Below are positions 19,004 through 28,025 of a DNA stretch of 47,937 bases, in pieces. Position 1 is the first letter of the stretch. Each line of letters opens with the position of its first letter. The translations under genes and the position numbers were made by a program. Location of the stretch: contig NZ_CAMPHV010000044.1 in the NCBI RefSeq assembly GCF_946886105.1, forward strand, positions 1 to 47,937, written 5' to 3'. Source of the stretch: an uncultured Pseudomonas sp. (GTDB lineage Bacteria; Pseudomonadota; Gammaproteobacteria; Pseudomonadales; Pseudomonadaceae). The notes beneath the pieces are model-generated. The model made no database searches. It saw nothing but the letters and a program-made list of their open reading frames with translations, and had not been told where the DNA came from.

Positions 19004-19885
19004 TCAACCGCCGAAGTTGGCGCAGTGATCCTGCTCCGGCACCGCCGCGGTGTACCAGACGAAATCCGCCGCGTTCGCCTCGACCGAGGCGCCCACTTCA
19101 GCGAGCATCAGCACCAGGCCGCCCGCCGATGCGCCCAGGTCGCGCAGGTGCAGGGGCACGCCGAGGTCGCGACGCACGTGGTAGGCGCCGGCCAGCAACA
19201 TGCTGGGCTCGGCGGCGGCGAGCAGTGCTTCGGCCATGCGCCGGTCGCGCTGCTGTTGCACGGCAAGCATCGCCGGCAGCTGGCTTTCCGGCAGCTTGCC
19301 GCAATGCGAGTCGCGGATTTGCGCCAGCAGCGCTTCGCGTACCGCTTCGGCACTCGAGGCGGCGCCGGTCAAACCTGGGCGCTGGCGATAGATGGCGAGT
19401 ATTTCCGCGCGATCCAGATTGGCCGCCGACAGTGGATAGGGATGCGCCAGCGCATGACGCAGCAGCGGCCCGTAGAGCGTCCAGTCCCAGCCCTTCTGCC
19501 AATTCAGCGCAGCCGGCAGGTCGTCGATAGGCTCACCAACCGCCAGCTGAGCGCGCACGGCGTCGACACTGCCTTGCTGGGCCGGGGCGAGCATTTCCAG
19601 CAGCAGGCTGCCCTGCGCCCGCTGCGCCGCCAATGCCTGCAATAGCCAGAGTTGCAGGGCATGGTGGTCGGGATTGTCGTGCTGCTCGCCGACCAGCAGC
19701 CGTGGCGCCTCGGCCAGACGCTCCACCAGTTGCTGAGGGCTGAGCGTCTCACCGCTGCGCAGATCGACGATCCGCCCCAGTTCGACATGTTCGCGCCCTT
19801 GCGGGCTCTGCCAGGCGGGCAATGGCGGCAAGGCAGCCTGACAACCTGTCAGCAGGATTACGGCGAACAGCACAAGCATGCGCAT
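19004..19885 (-). CDS. phuW: ChaN-family haem/iron-related lipoprotein (PhuW-like)
   Basis: 293 residues. Lipoprotein signal with lipobox LTGC and Cys15. The rest is a ChaN/DUF399 fold of the Tiki/EreA superfamily, with the conserved LLVGEQHDNPDHH segment near residue 88 and RDSHCGKLPE near 190. ChaN of Campylobacter binds haem at the outer membrane. Gene order after the haem permease and ATPase matches phuW (PA4705) of the P. aeruginosa phu operon. Starts 36 bp after phuV. The start may be ATG 19885 or 19879. Function here is inferred, given the loss of phuT. Confidence 0.82.
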   Translation of the reverse strand: MRMLVLFAVILLTGCQAALPPLPAWQSPQGREHVELGRIVDLRSGETLSPQQLVERLAEAPRLLVGEQHDNPDHHALQLWLLQALAAQRAQGSLLLEMLAPAQQGSVDAVRAQLAVGEPIDDLPAALNWQKGWDWTLYGPLLRHALAHPYPLSAANLDRAEILAIYRQRPGLTGAASSAEAVREALLAQIRDSHCGKLPESQLPAMLAVQQQRDRRMAEALLAAAEPSMLLAGAYHVRRDLGVPLHLRDLGASAGGLVLMLAEVGASVEANAADFVWYTAAVPEQDHCANFGG

Positions 19886-19921
19886 AACAGAGTTCCTTTA
19901 AGTTTCAGCAGTCGCTGGAAA

Positions 19922-20689
19922 TCAGCGCGCCACGATTAGCGGGTGGCCGCGTTCCGGGTGGCGCTGCACCAGCACCTCCAGGCCGAACACCGCCTGCAGG
20001 GGCTCGGCCCGCAGCACCTGCTCCGGGCTGCCCAGAGCATAGGGACGGCCGCGTTCGAGCAGCAACAGGCGGTCGCAATAGCGCGCCGCCAGATTCAGGT
20101 CATGCAGGATCACCAGCACCGCCGCGCCCTGCTCGGCGAACGTACGCACCGCTTGCAAGGTGGTGTGCTGATGCAAGGGGTCGAGCATCGACGTCGGCTC
20201 GTCGAGCAACAGCACTTGCCCCGCCCCGCCCGGCCACAGCTGCGCCAACACCCGGGCCAGATGCACGCGCTGGCGTTCGCCGCCGGACAGTGCCAGGTAG
20301 CTGCGTTCGGCCAGGTGCAAGGCGTCGGCAGCCAGCAGCGCCGCGCGGACGATCTGCTCGTCGCACAGGCGCCCGCTGGCGTGGGGCAAACGGCCCATGG
20401 CCACGACTTGGTCGACACGGAAGGCGAAGTTCAGCGTCGAACTCTGTGGCAGCACAGCCAGACGCTGTGCCCGTTCGCCGCCGGGCCAATCGCTCAAACG
20501 CCGCCGATCCAGCCAGACCTCGCCACGCGCCGGCGCCAACTCGCCGCTGAGAGCGCCGAGCAAGGTGCTCTTGCCGGCGCCGTTCGGGCCGAGCACGCCG
20601 AGCACTTCGCCGGGCTGCAATGCCAGCTCGACGCCCGCCAATACCGTGGCGCCGCCGCGCTCGACCGTCAGATCGTCCGCACTCAGCAT
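19922..20689 (-). CDS. phuV: Haem ABC transporter ATP-binding protein
   Basis: 255 residues of the FecE/HmuV type: Walker A GPNGAGKS near residue 35, the Q-loop, signature [10 protein letters not shown] near 140, Walker B LLLDEPTS near 164, and the H-loop ([12 protein letters not shown]). It energises haem import across the inner membrane. The ATG at 20689 overlaps the permease stop by 1 nt (TGATG), so coupled translation is likely. Assignment to haem rather than other siderophores rests on context: prrF nearby, phu gene order and the ChaN neighbour. Confidence 0.92.
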   Translation of the reverse strand: MLSADDLTVERGGATVLAGVELALQPGEVLGVLGPNGAGKSTLLGALSGELAPARGEVWLDRRRLSDWPGGERAQRLAVLPQSSTLNFAFRVDQVVAMGRLPHASGRLCDEQIVRAALLAADALHLAERSYLALSGGERQRVHLARVLAQLWPGGAGQVLLLDEPTSMLDPLHQHTTLQAVRTFAEQGAAVLVILHDLNLAARYCDRLLLLERGRPYALGSPEQVLRAEPLQAVFGLEVLVQRHPERGHPLIVAR

Positions 20690-21726
20690 CAGTTGCGCTC
20701 CCTGACCAATAGATAAAGAAAGAACGGCGCACCGATCAACGCAGTGACGATGCCGATCGGCAATTCGGCCGGAGCCAGCAGCAGGCGCGCGGCCAAGTCG
20801 GCGAGCAACAATAGGCTGGCGCCGGCCAGGGCCGAGGCCGGCAACAGCACGCGGTGGTCCGGGCCGACCAGCAGGCGCATCAAATGCGGCACCACCAGGC
20901 CGACGAAACCGATCATCCCCGCCGCCGCCACCGCCGCGCCGACGCCCAGGGCGGTGCAAAACACCAGCTCGCGCTTGATCCGTTCGACGGCGAAACCGAG
21001 ATGGCGCGCCTCCGACTCGCCGAGCAGCAAGGCGTTCAACGCCTTGGCCCGCCGCGGCAACCACAGCGCCACGGCAGCGGTCACCAGCAATAACGGCCAC
21101 AGCCTCGCATAGCTGGCGCCGTTAAGGCTGCCGAGGTTCCAGAACGTCAGGGTGCGCAGGGTGGAGTCGTCGGCCAGGTAGGTGAACAAACCGATAGCCG
21201 CGCCGGCCAGGGCAGTCAGCGCGATACCGGCCAGAAGCATGGTCGCCACGCTGGTTTCGCCGTTACGGCGGCCCAGGCGATAGACCAACGCGGTAACGCC
21301 GAGGCCGCCGAGAAAGGCGCTGAACGACAATAGATAGGGCGCGAACGCCTCGGGCAAGCCACCGAGCGCCGCACCGCCGACTATTGCGATGGCCGCACCC
21401 AAGGCCGCGCCGCTGGACACCCCGACCAGGCCGGGGTCGGCCAACGGGTTGCGGAACAAGCCCTGCATCGCCACCCCGCACAGCGCCAGCACCGCGCCCA
21501 CCGTCAGCCCGAGCAGGGTACGCGGCAGGCGGATCTGCCCCAGGATCAGCTCGGCCTGTTGCAGTTGCTCGCCGCCCACCGGCACACCGAACAACCGCAG
21601 CGCGGCGCTCAGGGTATCGGCCAGGGGCAGGCTGACCGGGCCGAGCGCCAGGGACAACCAGAGCGCGAGCGCGAGCAAAAGGCCCAGTGCGATAAACAAT
21701 GAGCGCGGCTGAATGACTGGATTCAT
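20689..21726 (-). CDS. phuU: Haem ABC transporter permease
   Basis: 345 residues of the FecCD/BtuC family: about ten transmembrane helices with the usual motifs ([22 protein letters not shown], and [19 protein letters not shown]), the L2/ATPase-coupling region. The start at MNPVIQPRS (21726) overlaps the stop of the truncated phuT frame by 4 nt, as expected if the genes were once translated in order. In-frame sequence upstream to 21933 is the old phuT region, not part of this protein. Intact, but its periplasmic partner is missing here. Confidence 0.92.
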   Translation of the reverse strand: MNPVIQPRSLFIALGLLLALALWLSLALGPVSLPLADTLSAALRLFGVPVGGEQLQQAELILGQIRLPRTLLGLTVGAVLALCGVAMQGLFRNPLADPGLVGVSSGAALGAAIAIVGGAALGGLPEAFAPYLLSFSAFLGGLGVTALVYRLGRRNGETSVATMLLAGIALTALAGAAIGLFTYLADDSTLRTLTFWNLGSLNGASYARLWPLLLVTAAVALWLPRRAKALNALLLGESEARHLGFAVERIKRELVFCTALGVGAAVAAAGMIGFVGLVVPHLMRLLVGPDHRVLLPASALAGASLLLLADLAARLLLAPAELPIGIVTALIGAPFFLYLLVRERN

Positions 21727-21857
21727 GGCGTGGGCTTGGCTTCGGCGATCAGGGGTTGGCTGGCAGGATAAAAGGCTGCGGACAGCACCGCCAGCCCATC
21801 CGCCATGCGCGGGCCGAAACCACGCGCCTGTCGGTCGACCGGACGCCGCGGCGGGCG
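21723..21857 (-). pseudogene. phuT: Remnant of phuT/hmuT (periplasmic haem-binding protein), C-terminus only
   Basis: In the frame ending TGA at 21723, overlapping the phuU start by 4 nt, 44 codons are open. Residues 7-33 read like the C-terminus of a helical-backbone (BtuF/HmuT) substrate-binding protein: VDRQARGFGPRMADGLAVLS then AAFYP. The FGPR motif followed by a helix is the family's usual ending. Upstream the frame hits TAG at 21858-21860, and no other part of the protein is present before the Rieske gene. The remaining DNA 21861-21978 holds the Rieske gene promoter (CATAAT 21950-21955). Confidence 0.75.
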
Positions 21858-21978
21858 CTACGCCGGCAAACTTGAGTGGCGTCTGGGCTCGTCCGGGTCC
21901 TGCTTGGCGCACGGACGCCCCAAGCTCTTCCACTTCCGCGGCAGCCCGGCATAATGCGCGCCTGTCGTGGAGGTACCT

Positions 21979-22296
21979 ATGTTGCTGTTATGCCCAACGG
22001 AATACCTGGCGGAAGGCCAGAGCCGTGGTTTCGAAATCGAGGGCGAGAAGCTGTTCGCCGTGCGCAAGGACGGCCAGGTCCACGTCTATCGCAACCGCTG
22101 CCCGCACAAGGGCATCTCCCTGGAATGGCTGCCGGACCAGTTTCTCGACGCCAGCGCCAGCCTGATCCAATGCGCCACCCACGGCGCACTGTTCCTGATC
22201 GACAGCGGCGAATGCGTCGCCGGCCCTTGTGCCGGGCAATCCCTCGAAGCGCTGGCCTGCATGGAAAACAGCGAAGGGATTTGGCTGATTTCGTAG
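21979..22296 (+). CDS. Small Rieske [2Fe-2S] protein
   Basis: 105 residues, one Rieske domain with ligands Cys41/His43 (CPHKG) and Cys65/His68 (CATHG). It is a ferredoxin-like electron carrier with no membrane anchor. Its partner is unknown; such genes sit beside sfsA in Pseudomonas. ATG 21979 has GGAGG 8 nt upstream. The last sense codon is TCG, and the stop TAG is supplied by a GTAGCCCGGAT repeat arm. Confidence 0.9.
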   Translation: MLLLCPTEYLAEGQSRGFEIEGEKLFAVRKDGQVHVYRNRCPHKGISLEWLPDQFLDASASLIQCATHGALFLIDSGECVAGPCAGQSLEALACMENSEGIWLIS

Positions 22297-22314
22297 CCCG
22301 GATGAAATCCGGGG
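22293..22314. repeat. Repeat arm overlapping the Rieske stop codon
   Basis: GTAGCCCGGATGAAATCCGGGG, one arm only. Bases 22294-22296 are the TAG stop of the Rieske gene. Confidence 0.85.
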
Positions 22315-22361
22315 AAAACCCAATGCGGCGTTTCGAATTTCAGAGGTTTAGCTGCATGCCC

Positions 22362-22393
22362 TGTTGGGCTTCGCGGAGCTCAGCCCAACCTAC
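22362..22393. repeat. TGTTGGGCTTCGC palindromic repeat
   Basis: TGTTGGGCT...AGCCCAACCTAC, an inverted repeat of a second family often seen between genes in Pseudomonas. Confidence 0.75.
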
Positions 22394-22418
22394 CAGCGAT
22401 GGCCTCGTAGGGAGCTTC

Positions 22419-22484
22419 GTAGCCCGGATGAAATCCGGGGAATATCTCGCGCCCAATACCGATCCCGGATTGCATCCGGGCTAC
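22419..22484. repeat. Paired GTAGCCCGGAT repeat overlapping the sfsA stop codon
   Basis: Two facing arms: left GTAGCCCGGATG, right CATCCGGGCTAC. Bases 22481-22483 (CTA) are the complement of the sfsA TAG stop. Confidence 0.88.
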
Positions 22485-23188
22485 AACTGCACCTCGAGGC
22501 GACGCACCAGCTGAACTCCCTGCGGGTTGATCTCGGCGCCGTAGGCCAACACCTCGACACCGGCCTCGACCGCATCGCGTAGGGCCGCGGCATAGACCGG
22601 GTCGATTTCCTCGGCCGGGCGCACCGCGTCGATCTCGCTGAGGTTGACGCAATACAGCTGCACCGCACGGATACCGGCGCGGGCCAGGGCGGCGAGCTCG
22701 CGCAGGTGCTTGGCGCCGCGTTCGGTGCGGGCATCGGGAAAGGCCGCGACGCGGGTATCGGCAAAGCCCAGGGTCACGCTTTTCACCTCTACGAAGGCCG
22801 TACCGCTCGGGTACTCCAGGCAGAAATCCACCCGGCTGCGCTCCTGGCCGTAGGGCACTTCGCGCTTCAGCGCGGTGAAACCGGCCAACTCGGCGATCAG
22901 CCCGGCACGCAGGGCTTCCTCGACCAGGCCGTTGGCCCGCGCGGTGTTGATCACCGCCAGACGGCCATGGGGCGTTTCGCCGATTTCCCAGGTGCCCGGC
23001 AGCTTGCGCTTGGGGTCGTTGGAGCGGCTGAACCAGACCTGCGCGCCCTCGCCCATGCAGTTGAGCATGGAGCCGGTGTTGGGGCAGTGAATGGTCAACA
23101 GCTCGCCGCTGGCGGTCTCGATATCGGCGAGAAAGCGCTTGTAGCGGCGCAGCAGGGTGGCCTGTTCGAGCAGCGGTTCAAAGCGCAT
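22481..23188 (-). CDS. sfsA: SfsA family DNA/sugar-fermentation stimulation protein
   Basis: 235 residues with the SfsA layout: N-terminal OB-like region ([13 protein letters not shown]...[11 protein letters not shown]) and C-terminal nuclease-like fold ([20 protein letters not shown], with [16 protein letters not shown]). In E. coli it was linked to maltose gene expression, and its fold resembles PD-(D/E)xK nucleases; the real role is unclear. The start overlaps the end of the upstream aminotransferase gene by 11 nt. The stop codon lies inside a palindromic repeat. Confidence 0.93.
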   Translation of the reverse strand: MRFEPLLEQATLLRRYKRFLADIETASGELLTIHCPNTGSMLNCMGEGAQVWFSRSNDPKRKLPGTWEIGETPHGRLAVINTARANGLVEEALRAGLIAELAGFTALKREVPYGQERSRVDFCLEYPSGTAFVEVKSVTLGFADTRVAAFPDARTERGAKHLRELAALARAGIRAVQLYCVNLSEIDAVRPAEEIDPVYAAALRDAVEAGVEVLAYGAEINPQGVQLVRRLEVQL

Positions 23189-24359
23189 CGGCGCGCCAGC
23201 TTTTCAGGCCGCGGGCGATACGCTCGACCGCCTGCTGCAGGCGCGGCAAGTCCTGGGTGTAGGCGAAGCGCACATGCTGGGCGGCCAGGTTGCGCCCGAA
23301 ATCCAGGCCGGGGGTAAAGGCCACGTGCTCGGTTTCCAGAAAATGCTGGCAGAAGGCGAAGGCATCGCCGCCGAAGGCGCTGATATCGGCATACAGATAA
23401 AAGGCGCCTTCCGGCTCCACGGCGATCTTGAAGCCCAGCTCGCGCAACGCCGGCAACAGGAAATCGCGACGCCGGGCGAATTCATGGCGGCGCTGTTCGA
23501 GAATCGCCAGAGTCTGCGGCTCGAAACAGGCCAGCGCGGCATGCTGGGCCATGCTCGGCGCGCTGATATAGAGGTTCTGCGCCAGCTTCTCCAGCTCCGG
23601 CACCGCCGCCGGCGGCGCCACCAGCCAGCCCAGGCGCCAACCGGTCATGCCGAAATACTTGGAGAAGCTGTTAAGCACGAAGGCCTCGTCGTCGACTTCC
23701 AGCACGCTGGCGGCGTCCACGCCATAAGTCAGGCCGTGGTAGATCTCATCGACCACAAGATGTCCGCCACGCTCTTTCAAGCCCAGGGACAGCCCAGCCA
23801 GTTCTTCACGCGTGAGCAAAGTGCCGGTCGGGTTGGCCGGCGACGCGACCAGCGCACCGACGCTGTCCTGATCCCAATGCCGTGCGACGAGTTCGGGCGT
23901 CAGTTGATAACGCACCTCCGGCCCGACGGGTACGAGCTGCGCCGCGCCTTCGACCAGGCGCAGAAAATGCCGGTTGCACGGATAACCCGGATCGGCCAGC
24001 AACCAGTGTTTGCCAGGGTCGACCAGCAAACTGGCGGCCAATAGCAGCGCGCCGGAACCGCCCGGGGTTATCAAAATCCGTTCAGGGTCTATGCTCAATC
24101 GATAACGTTGCGCGTAGAAGCCGGCAATCGCTTCGCGCAGAGCTGGCAAACCGCGGGCCGCGGTGTAACGGGTATGGCCATTGGCGAGCGCCGCCTGGCC
24201 GGCGGCCACAATGGGCGCGGCGGTGGTGAAATCCGGCTCGCCGATTTCCAGGTGGATCACATCGTGGCCAGCGGCCTGCAACTGATTGGCGCGAGCCAGC
24301 AAGGCCATCACGTGAAAGGGTTCGATGGCGCGGCTGCGAGCACTGTAGGACTGGGCCAT
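23178..24359 (-). CDS. PLP-dependent aminotransferase, class I/II
   Basis: 393 residues of fold type I. N-terminal [11 protein letters not shown], the AGxPxG-like substrate loop [10 protein letters not shown], the Asp/Tyr pair [11 protein letters not shown], and the PLP lysine in [15 protein letters not shown], all in order. This is the family annotated as pyridoxal phosphate-dependent aminotransferase beside sfsA and dksA in Pseudomonas. Amino donor and acceptor are not predictable. Start MAQSYSARS (24359) fits the family; the in-frame extension to 24425 lacks support. Confidence 0.9.
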   Translation of the reverse strand: MAQSYSARSRAIEPFHVMALLARANQLQAAGHDVIHLEIGEPDFTTAAPIVAAGQAALANGHTRYTAARGLPALREAIAGFYAQRYRLSIDPERILITPGGSGALLLAASLLVDPGKHWLLADPGYPCNRHFLRLVEGAAQLVPVGPEVRYQLTPELVARHWDQDSVGALVASPANPTGTLLTREELAGLSLGLKERGGHLVVDEIYHGLTYGVDAASVLEVDDEAFVLNSFSKYFGMTGWRLGWLVAPPAAVPELEKLAQNLYISAPSMAQHAALACFEPQTLAILEQRRHEFARRRDFLLPALRELGFKIAVEPEGAFYLYADISAFGGDAFAFCQHFLETEHVAFTPGLDFGRNLAAQHVRFAYTQDLPRLQQAVERIARGLKSWRADAL

Positions 24360-24553
24360 GGACCTGCCTTGAAAGAAATAGAGGGCGGATTCTAACCAAC
24401 CGTCATGCGAAACGGCAGCCACCACGACAGCCGGGAGTGGCGCGGTTTGAGTTGTTCTGGTAAGTTCGCCCGCTTGCAGCCGCAGGGCCGAATAAAATCG
24501 GCAAGGGACACCGTCCTGCGCAATGGATTAGTGAGAGTGAGAGGCGGTCATCC

Positions 24554-25003
24554 ATGCCCACCAAAGCAAAAGCAACAGCTAAAAGCAGCCAGCTGACTCG
24601 TGGCTTCGAACCCTATCCGGAAACGAAGGGCGAAGAGTACATGAGCGAGCAGATGCGCGCCCACTTCACCGGCATCCTCAACAAGTGGAAGCTGGAATTG
24701 ATGCAGGAAGTCGATCGCACCGTGCACCACATGCAGGACGAAGCGGCGAACTTCCCCGATCCGGCGGACCGCGCCAGCCAGGAAGAAGAATTCAGCCTGG
24801 AACTGCGTGCCCGCGACCGCGAGCGCAAGCTAATCAAGAAGATCGACGAAACCCTGCAGTTGATCGAAGACAACGATTACGGTTGGTGCGACTCCTGCGG
24901 CGTCGAAATCGGCATCCGCCGGCTCGAAGCCCGCCCCACCGCCACCCTTTGCATCGATTGCAAAACCCTGGCGGAAATCAAGGAAAAGCAGATCGGTTCC
25001 TGA
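24554..25003 (+). CDS. dksA: RNA polymerase-binding transcription factor DksA
   Basis: 149 residues. Binds the RNA polymerase secondary channel and, with ppGpp, represses rRNA promoters and activates amino acid genes. The coiled-coil tip carries Asp69 and Asp72 (DPADRA), the pair needed for activity, and the zinc finger has all four cysteines (112, 115, 133, 136). GAGAGGCGG lies before the ATG. It is followed by a strong terminator, although gluQ comes next in the same direction. The 194-bp upstream gap contains its promoter region but no further gene. Confidence 0.97.
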   Translation: MPTKAKATAKSSQLTRGFEPYPETKGEEYMSEQMRAHFTGILNKWKLELMQEVDRTVHHMQDEAANFPDPADRASQEEEFSLELRARDRERKLIKKIDETLQLIEDNDYGWCDSCGVEIGIRRLEARPTATLCIDCKTLAEIKEKQIGS

Positions 25004-25010
25004 TCTGACC

Positions 25011-25040
25011 CAAGGGGTGCTTCGGCACCCCTTGTTGTTT
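25011..25040 (+). terminator. dksA terminator
   Basis: CAAGGGGTGC and GCACCCCTTG form a perfect 10-bp stem with a TTCG tetraloop, followed by TTGTTT. Confidence 0.88.
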
Positions 25041-25065
25041 CCGCCTTCCGGTCTCGCTCGCCCGC

Positions 25066-25953
25066 ATGAACACGCCCGCCTATATCGGTCGCTTCGCTCC
25101 TACCCCTAGCGGTTATCTGCATTTCGGTTCGCTGGTCGCAGCGCTCGCCTCCTACCTCGACGCCCGCGCGGTGGGCGGCCGCTGGCTGCTGCGCATGGAA
25201 GACCTCGACCCACCGCGGGAAGTGGCCGGCGCGCAGCAGGCGATCCTCGCCACCCTGGAAAACTACGGCCTGCATTGGGACGGTGAACTGGTACGGCAAA
25301 GCGAGCGCCACGACCAATACGCCGCGGTGCTCGATGGGTTGCTGGCCAGCGGTATGGCCTACGCCTGCACCTGCTCGCGCAAACGCCTGGAAGGCTACCA
25401 GGGCATTTATCCGGGTTTCTGCCGCGAGGCCGGGCAGGCCCGCGAGAACGCGGCTATCCGCCTGCGCGTACCCGAGCGGCGTTATGGCTTCGACGACCGG
25501 GTGCAAGGCCACTACGACCAGGATTTGGGCCGCGAAGTCGGCGACTTCGTGGTGCAACGCCGCGATGGCCTCTATGCCTATCAGCTCGCAGTAGTGATCG
25601 ACGATGCCTGGCAAGGCGTGACCGACGTGGTGCGCGGTGCCGACCTGCTCGACTCCACGCCGCGCCAGCTGTACCTGCAAGAGCTGCTCGGCGTGGCGCA
25701 ACCGCGCTACCTGCATGTGCCGCTGATCATCCAGCCCGATGGCCACAAGCTCGGCAAATCCTACCGCTCGCCGCCCTTGCCGGCCGACCAGGCCACGCCC
25801 TTGCTGATTCGTGCCCTGCGCGCCCTCGGTCAGCCGTTGCCCGAGGATGCGGCGTATGGCCAACCCGACGAGTTGCTTCTGTGGGCCAGCCGGCACTGGA
25901 ATGCCGACCTTATCCCACGCACTCGCACCCTCGCCGAGGCGCAGCTGCGCTGA
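25066..25953 (+). CDS. gluQ: Glutamyl-Q tRNA(Asp) synthetase
   Basis: 295 residues, a shortened glutamyl-tRNA synthetase without the anticodon-binding domain. It attaches glutamate to queuosine in the tRNA-Asp anticodon. HIGH-like motif PSGYLHFG near residue 13; a Cys-rich zinc site (CTCSRKR, then a later YPGFC) near 101-122; KMSKS-like GHKLGKS near 226. dksA-gluQ is a conserved pair in Pseudomonas. In P. aeruginosa cbrA follows, whereas here a diguanylate cyclase follows. Confidence 0.95.
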   Translation: MNTPAYIGRFAPTPSGYLHFGSLVAALASYLDARAVGGRWLLRMEDLDPPREVAGAQQAILATLENYGLHWDGELVRQSERHDQYAAVLDGLLASGMAYACTCSRKRLEGYQGIYPGFCREAGQARENAAIRLRVPERRYGFDDRVQGHYDQDLGREVGDFVVQRRDGLYAYQLAVVIDDAWQGVTDVVRGADLLDSTPRQLYLQELLGVAQPRYLHVPLIIQPDGHKLGKSYRSPPLPADQATPLLIRALRALGQPLPEDAAYGQPDELLLWASRHWNADLIPRTRTLAEAQLR

Positions 25954-26018
25954 AGCCTCCGGGCAAAATCAAGCTATCTCTAATGGCACATTGATATTGT
26001 TGGCGGAAAATGCATATC

Positions 26019-26044
26019 CTGAACTCCGGGCGCGCGGAGTTCAG
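26019..26044 (+). promoter_or_regulatory. Perfect dyad over the start region of the diguanylate cyclase gene
   Basis: CTGAACTCCG and CGGAGTTCAG (10 bp each, spacer GGCGCG). The Shine-Dalgarno GGAG (26036-26039) of the next gene lies in the 3' arm. A possible promoter (TTGATA 25991-25996, TATCCT 26015-26020, 18-bp spacer) ends just before it. It could be an operator or, on read-through from gluQ, a hairpin that hides the ribosome-binding site. Confidence 0.55.
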
Positions 26045-26046
26045 CC

Positions 26047-27180
26047 ATGCAACCCAACCAGCCACCCCAGCAGCCGGAGCTGTTCGCGCTCTGGCGCGAA
26101 GCTCGAGATTGCCGTAATCGCACCCGGCTGGGCGGCATTTACTATCTGCTGGCCTGGCTGCTGATCTGGCTGTTCAGCGACGCGCCCAGTGAGCAAATGG
26201 CTTTGGGGCTGTCGCTCAGCATCCTCTTTGGCCTGCTGTTCGCCCTGCGCCTGACCCATCGACTGCCTAGCGCGGACAGCCTGCCCGCCCTGCAGCACTG
26301 GCTCGATCGGCATTGGCTGTTGCTCCATCTGACGGTATGCGTCTGGGGGCTGCTGCAAGCCTGGGTGCTGCTGCGTCCGGACCTTCAGGACGCGCGCTTG
26401 ATCGCGATATTCGGCACCGTCGCCTTCAGCACCGCCATCGTGTTCAACTTTCCGATGCGCAAAGCCCCCGTGCACCTGGCCATCGCGCTGGTGCATCTGC
26501 CCGGGCTGCTGGTGTTGGCGCTGGATTGGCAGGAACACCGCGCACTTCTGCTCGCCATACTCATCTACCTCAGCCACCTGCTGTTGGCCTTGGGCCGCGG
26601 CCACCGTGAATACCGCGCCAACCTGGTCATGGAGCACGAGCTGGTGCTGCAACGCGCCAACCTGGAACGGCTCAGCCGCACGGACAGCCTGACCCAGCTG
26701 GGTAACCGCTACCTGTTCAACAACCTGTTCCCGAGCATGGTCGCCAGTTGCAAGCGCCAAGGCAGCCCGCTGGCGCTGGTGTTGCTGGATATCGACTTCT
26801 TCAAGCAGGTCAACGACCAGCACGGCCATGGCATGGGCGATACCTGCCTGTTCGCTTTCGCCGAGCGCATGCGCCAAGTCTTTCGCCGCGACAGCGATTC
26901 CCTGTTACGCCTCGGGGGCGAGGAGTTTGGCGTGCTGATGCCGGGCACCAGCGAGGAGCAGGCCCGGCAACTGGCCGAGGATTTTCGCCAGGCGCTGGCC
27001 GAGCATGGCCTGGAAATCCAGGGCCAACGCCTGCCTTTGACCGCCAGCCTCGGCGTCGGCTGCTTCATGCTTGGCGTGGATGCCGACGCCGACGCCTTTT
27101 TCAAACGGGTCGACAAGGCGCTCTACCGGGCCAAGCAGGAAGGCCGCGATCGTTTGGTCATAGCCTCGACCAGCGATTGA
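26047..27180 (+). CDS. Membrane-bound diguanylate cyclase (GGDEF)
   Basis: 377 residues. About the first 190 form six hydrophobic helices with no recognised ligand-binding domain. A C-terminal GGDEF domain has the active-site motif GGEEF (290-294), a metal Asp in LLDIDFFK, and an intact inhibitory I-site RDSD (281-284) five residues before GGEEF. It should make cyclic di-GMP and be product-inhibited. No EAL domain. Translation start may be controlled by the preceding dyad. Confidence 0.93.
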   Translation: MQPNQPPQQPELFALWREARDCRNRTRLGGIYYLLAWLLIWLFSDAPSEQMALGLSLSILFGLLFALRLTHRLPSADSLPALQHWLDRHWLLLHLTVCVWGLLQAWVLLRPDLQDARLIAIFGTVAFSTAIVFNFPMRKAPVHLAIALVHLPGLLVLALDWQEHRALLLAILIYLSHLLLALGRGHREYRANLVMEHELVLQRANLERLSRTDSLTQLGNRYLFNNLFPSMVASCKRQGSPLALVLLDIDFFKQVNDQHGHGMGDTCLFAFAERMRQVFRRDSDSLLRLGGEEFGVLMPGTSEEQARQLAEDFRQALAEHGLEIQGQRLPLTASLGVGCFMLGVDADADAFFKRVDKALYRAKQEGRDRLVIASTSD

Positions 27181-27277
27181 CCCGCGATGCCCGTGAATCG
27201 GGCAAGAAGCCGCGCGACAACTAAACTGATAGCACAGCGCCTCTATCTGCCGCGCACACCCGTTCGCGAGGTCCACC

Positions 27278-28018
27278 GTGGATGCATTCTCGCCCCTCAG
27301 CGACTTCTGGGCCTTGCCCGGAGTCGCGGTCAACCTCACCCTGTTTTTCAATATGCTCGGCGCCCTGCTGCTCGGCCTGCTGGTCGGCTACGAACGCTCC
27401 TACCACGGCCGCGCCGCCGGCATGCGCACCTACGGCATGGTGTGCATGGCCTCGGCCGCGCTGACGGTGCTGTGCATCTACCCCGAACATTGGTACGGCG
27501 GGCATTTCGCCGGGGCGGTCGACCCGACCCGGGTGATTCAGGGCATCGTCACCGGCATCGGCTTCCTCGGCGCCGGGTTGATCATGAAGGACGGCATGAG
27601 CATCAGCGGCCTGACCACCGCGGCGTCGATCTGGGCCTCATCGGCCATCGGCGTGCTGGTCGGCGTCGGCTTCTATGGCGCGGCTATCCTGCTCAGCCTG
27701 ATCTCCGCCGCCCTGATGATGTGGGGCGCCAAGCTGGAGGCCCGGCTGCCGGCACGCCCGGCCATCGCCATCGTTCTGCGCTTCGCCCCCGGCTTCACCC
27801 GACCGCGCGAAGATGTGTTACGGCAGATCGCCCGCGAGCGCGGCTATGTGATCGCCAGCGGCACCTTCTCGGTGACCTACGAACAAGGCCAACTGGAATG
27901 GCGCTTCGTCGCCGTCGCGGTGGACGGCCAGAAAAGCGCCAAGATCAACGTCATGGCCGACGAATTGATGGGCCTGGAAGGCGTGGCGAAATTCCAGATG
28001 AGTCATGCGCGCAACTGA
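27278..28018 (+). CDS. MgtC/SapB-family membrane protein
   Basis: 246 residues. N-terminal MgtC domain of about 4-5 helices with the family motifs (GLLVGYERSYHGRAAGMRTYG near residue 30, and GFLGAGLIMK near 97), and a C-terminal soluble ACT-like domain (about 165-246). MgtC proteins affect growth in low magnesium and inhibit F-type ATP synthase in some pathogens; for this homologue only the family is clear. GTG start with GAGG 7-8 nt upstream. It converges on the LysE-family gene with a 7-bp gap. Confidence 0.9.
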   Translation: MDAFSPLSDFWALPGVAVNLTLFFNMLGALLLGLLVGYERSYHGRAAGMRTYGMVCMASAALTVLCIYPEHWYGGHFAGAVDPTRVIQGIVTGIGFLGAGLIMKDGMSISGLTTAASIWASSAIGVLVGVGFYGAAILLSLISAALMMWGAKLEARLPARPAIAIVLRFAPGFTRPREDVLRQIARERGYVIASGTFSVTYEQGQLEWRFVAVAVDGQKSAKINVMADELMGLEGVAKFQMSHARN

Positions 28019-28025
28019 CAGGCCA

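Noticed and set aside
20689..21933. Extended permease start giving a 414-residue protein
   Set aside because: The extra N-terminus reads the relic phuT DNA out of frame; ATG 21726 has the family-like start and overlaps the phuT stop.
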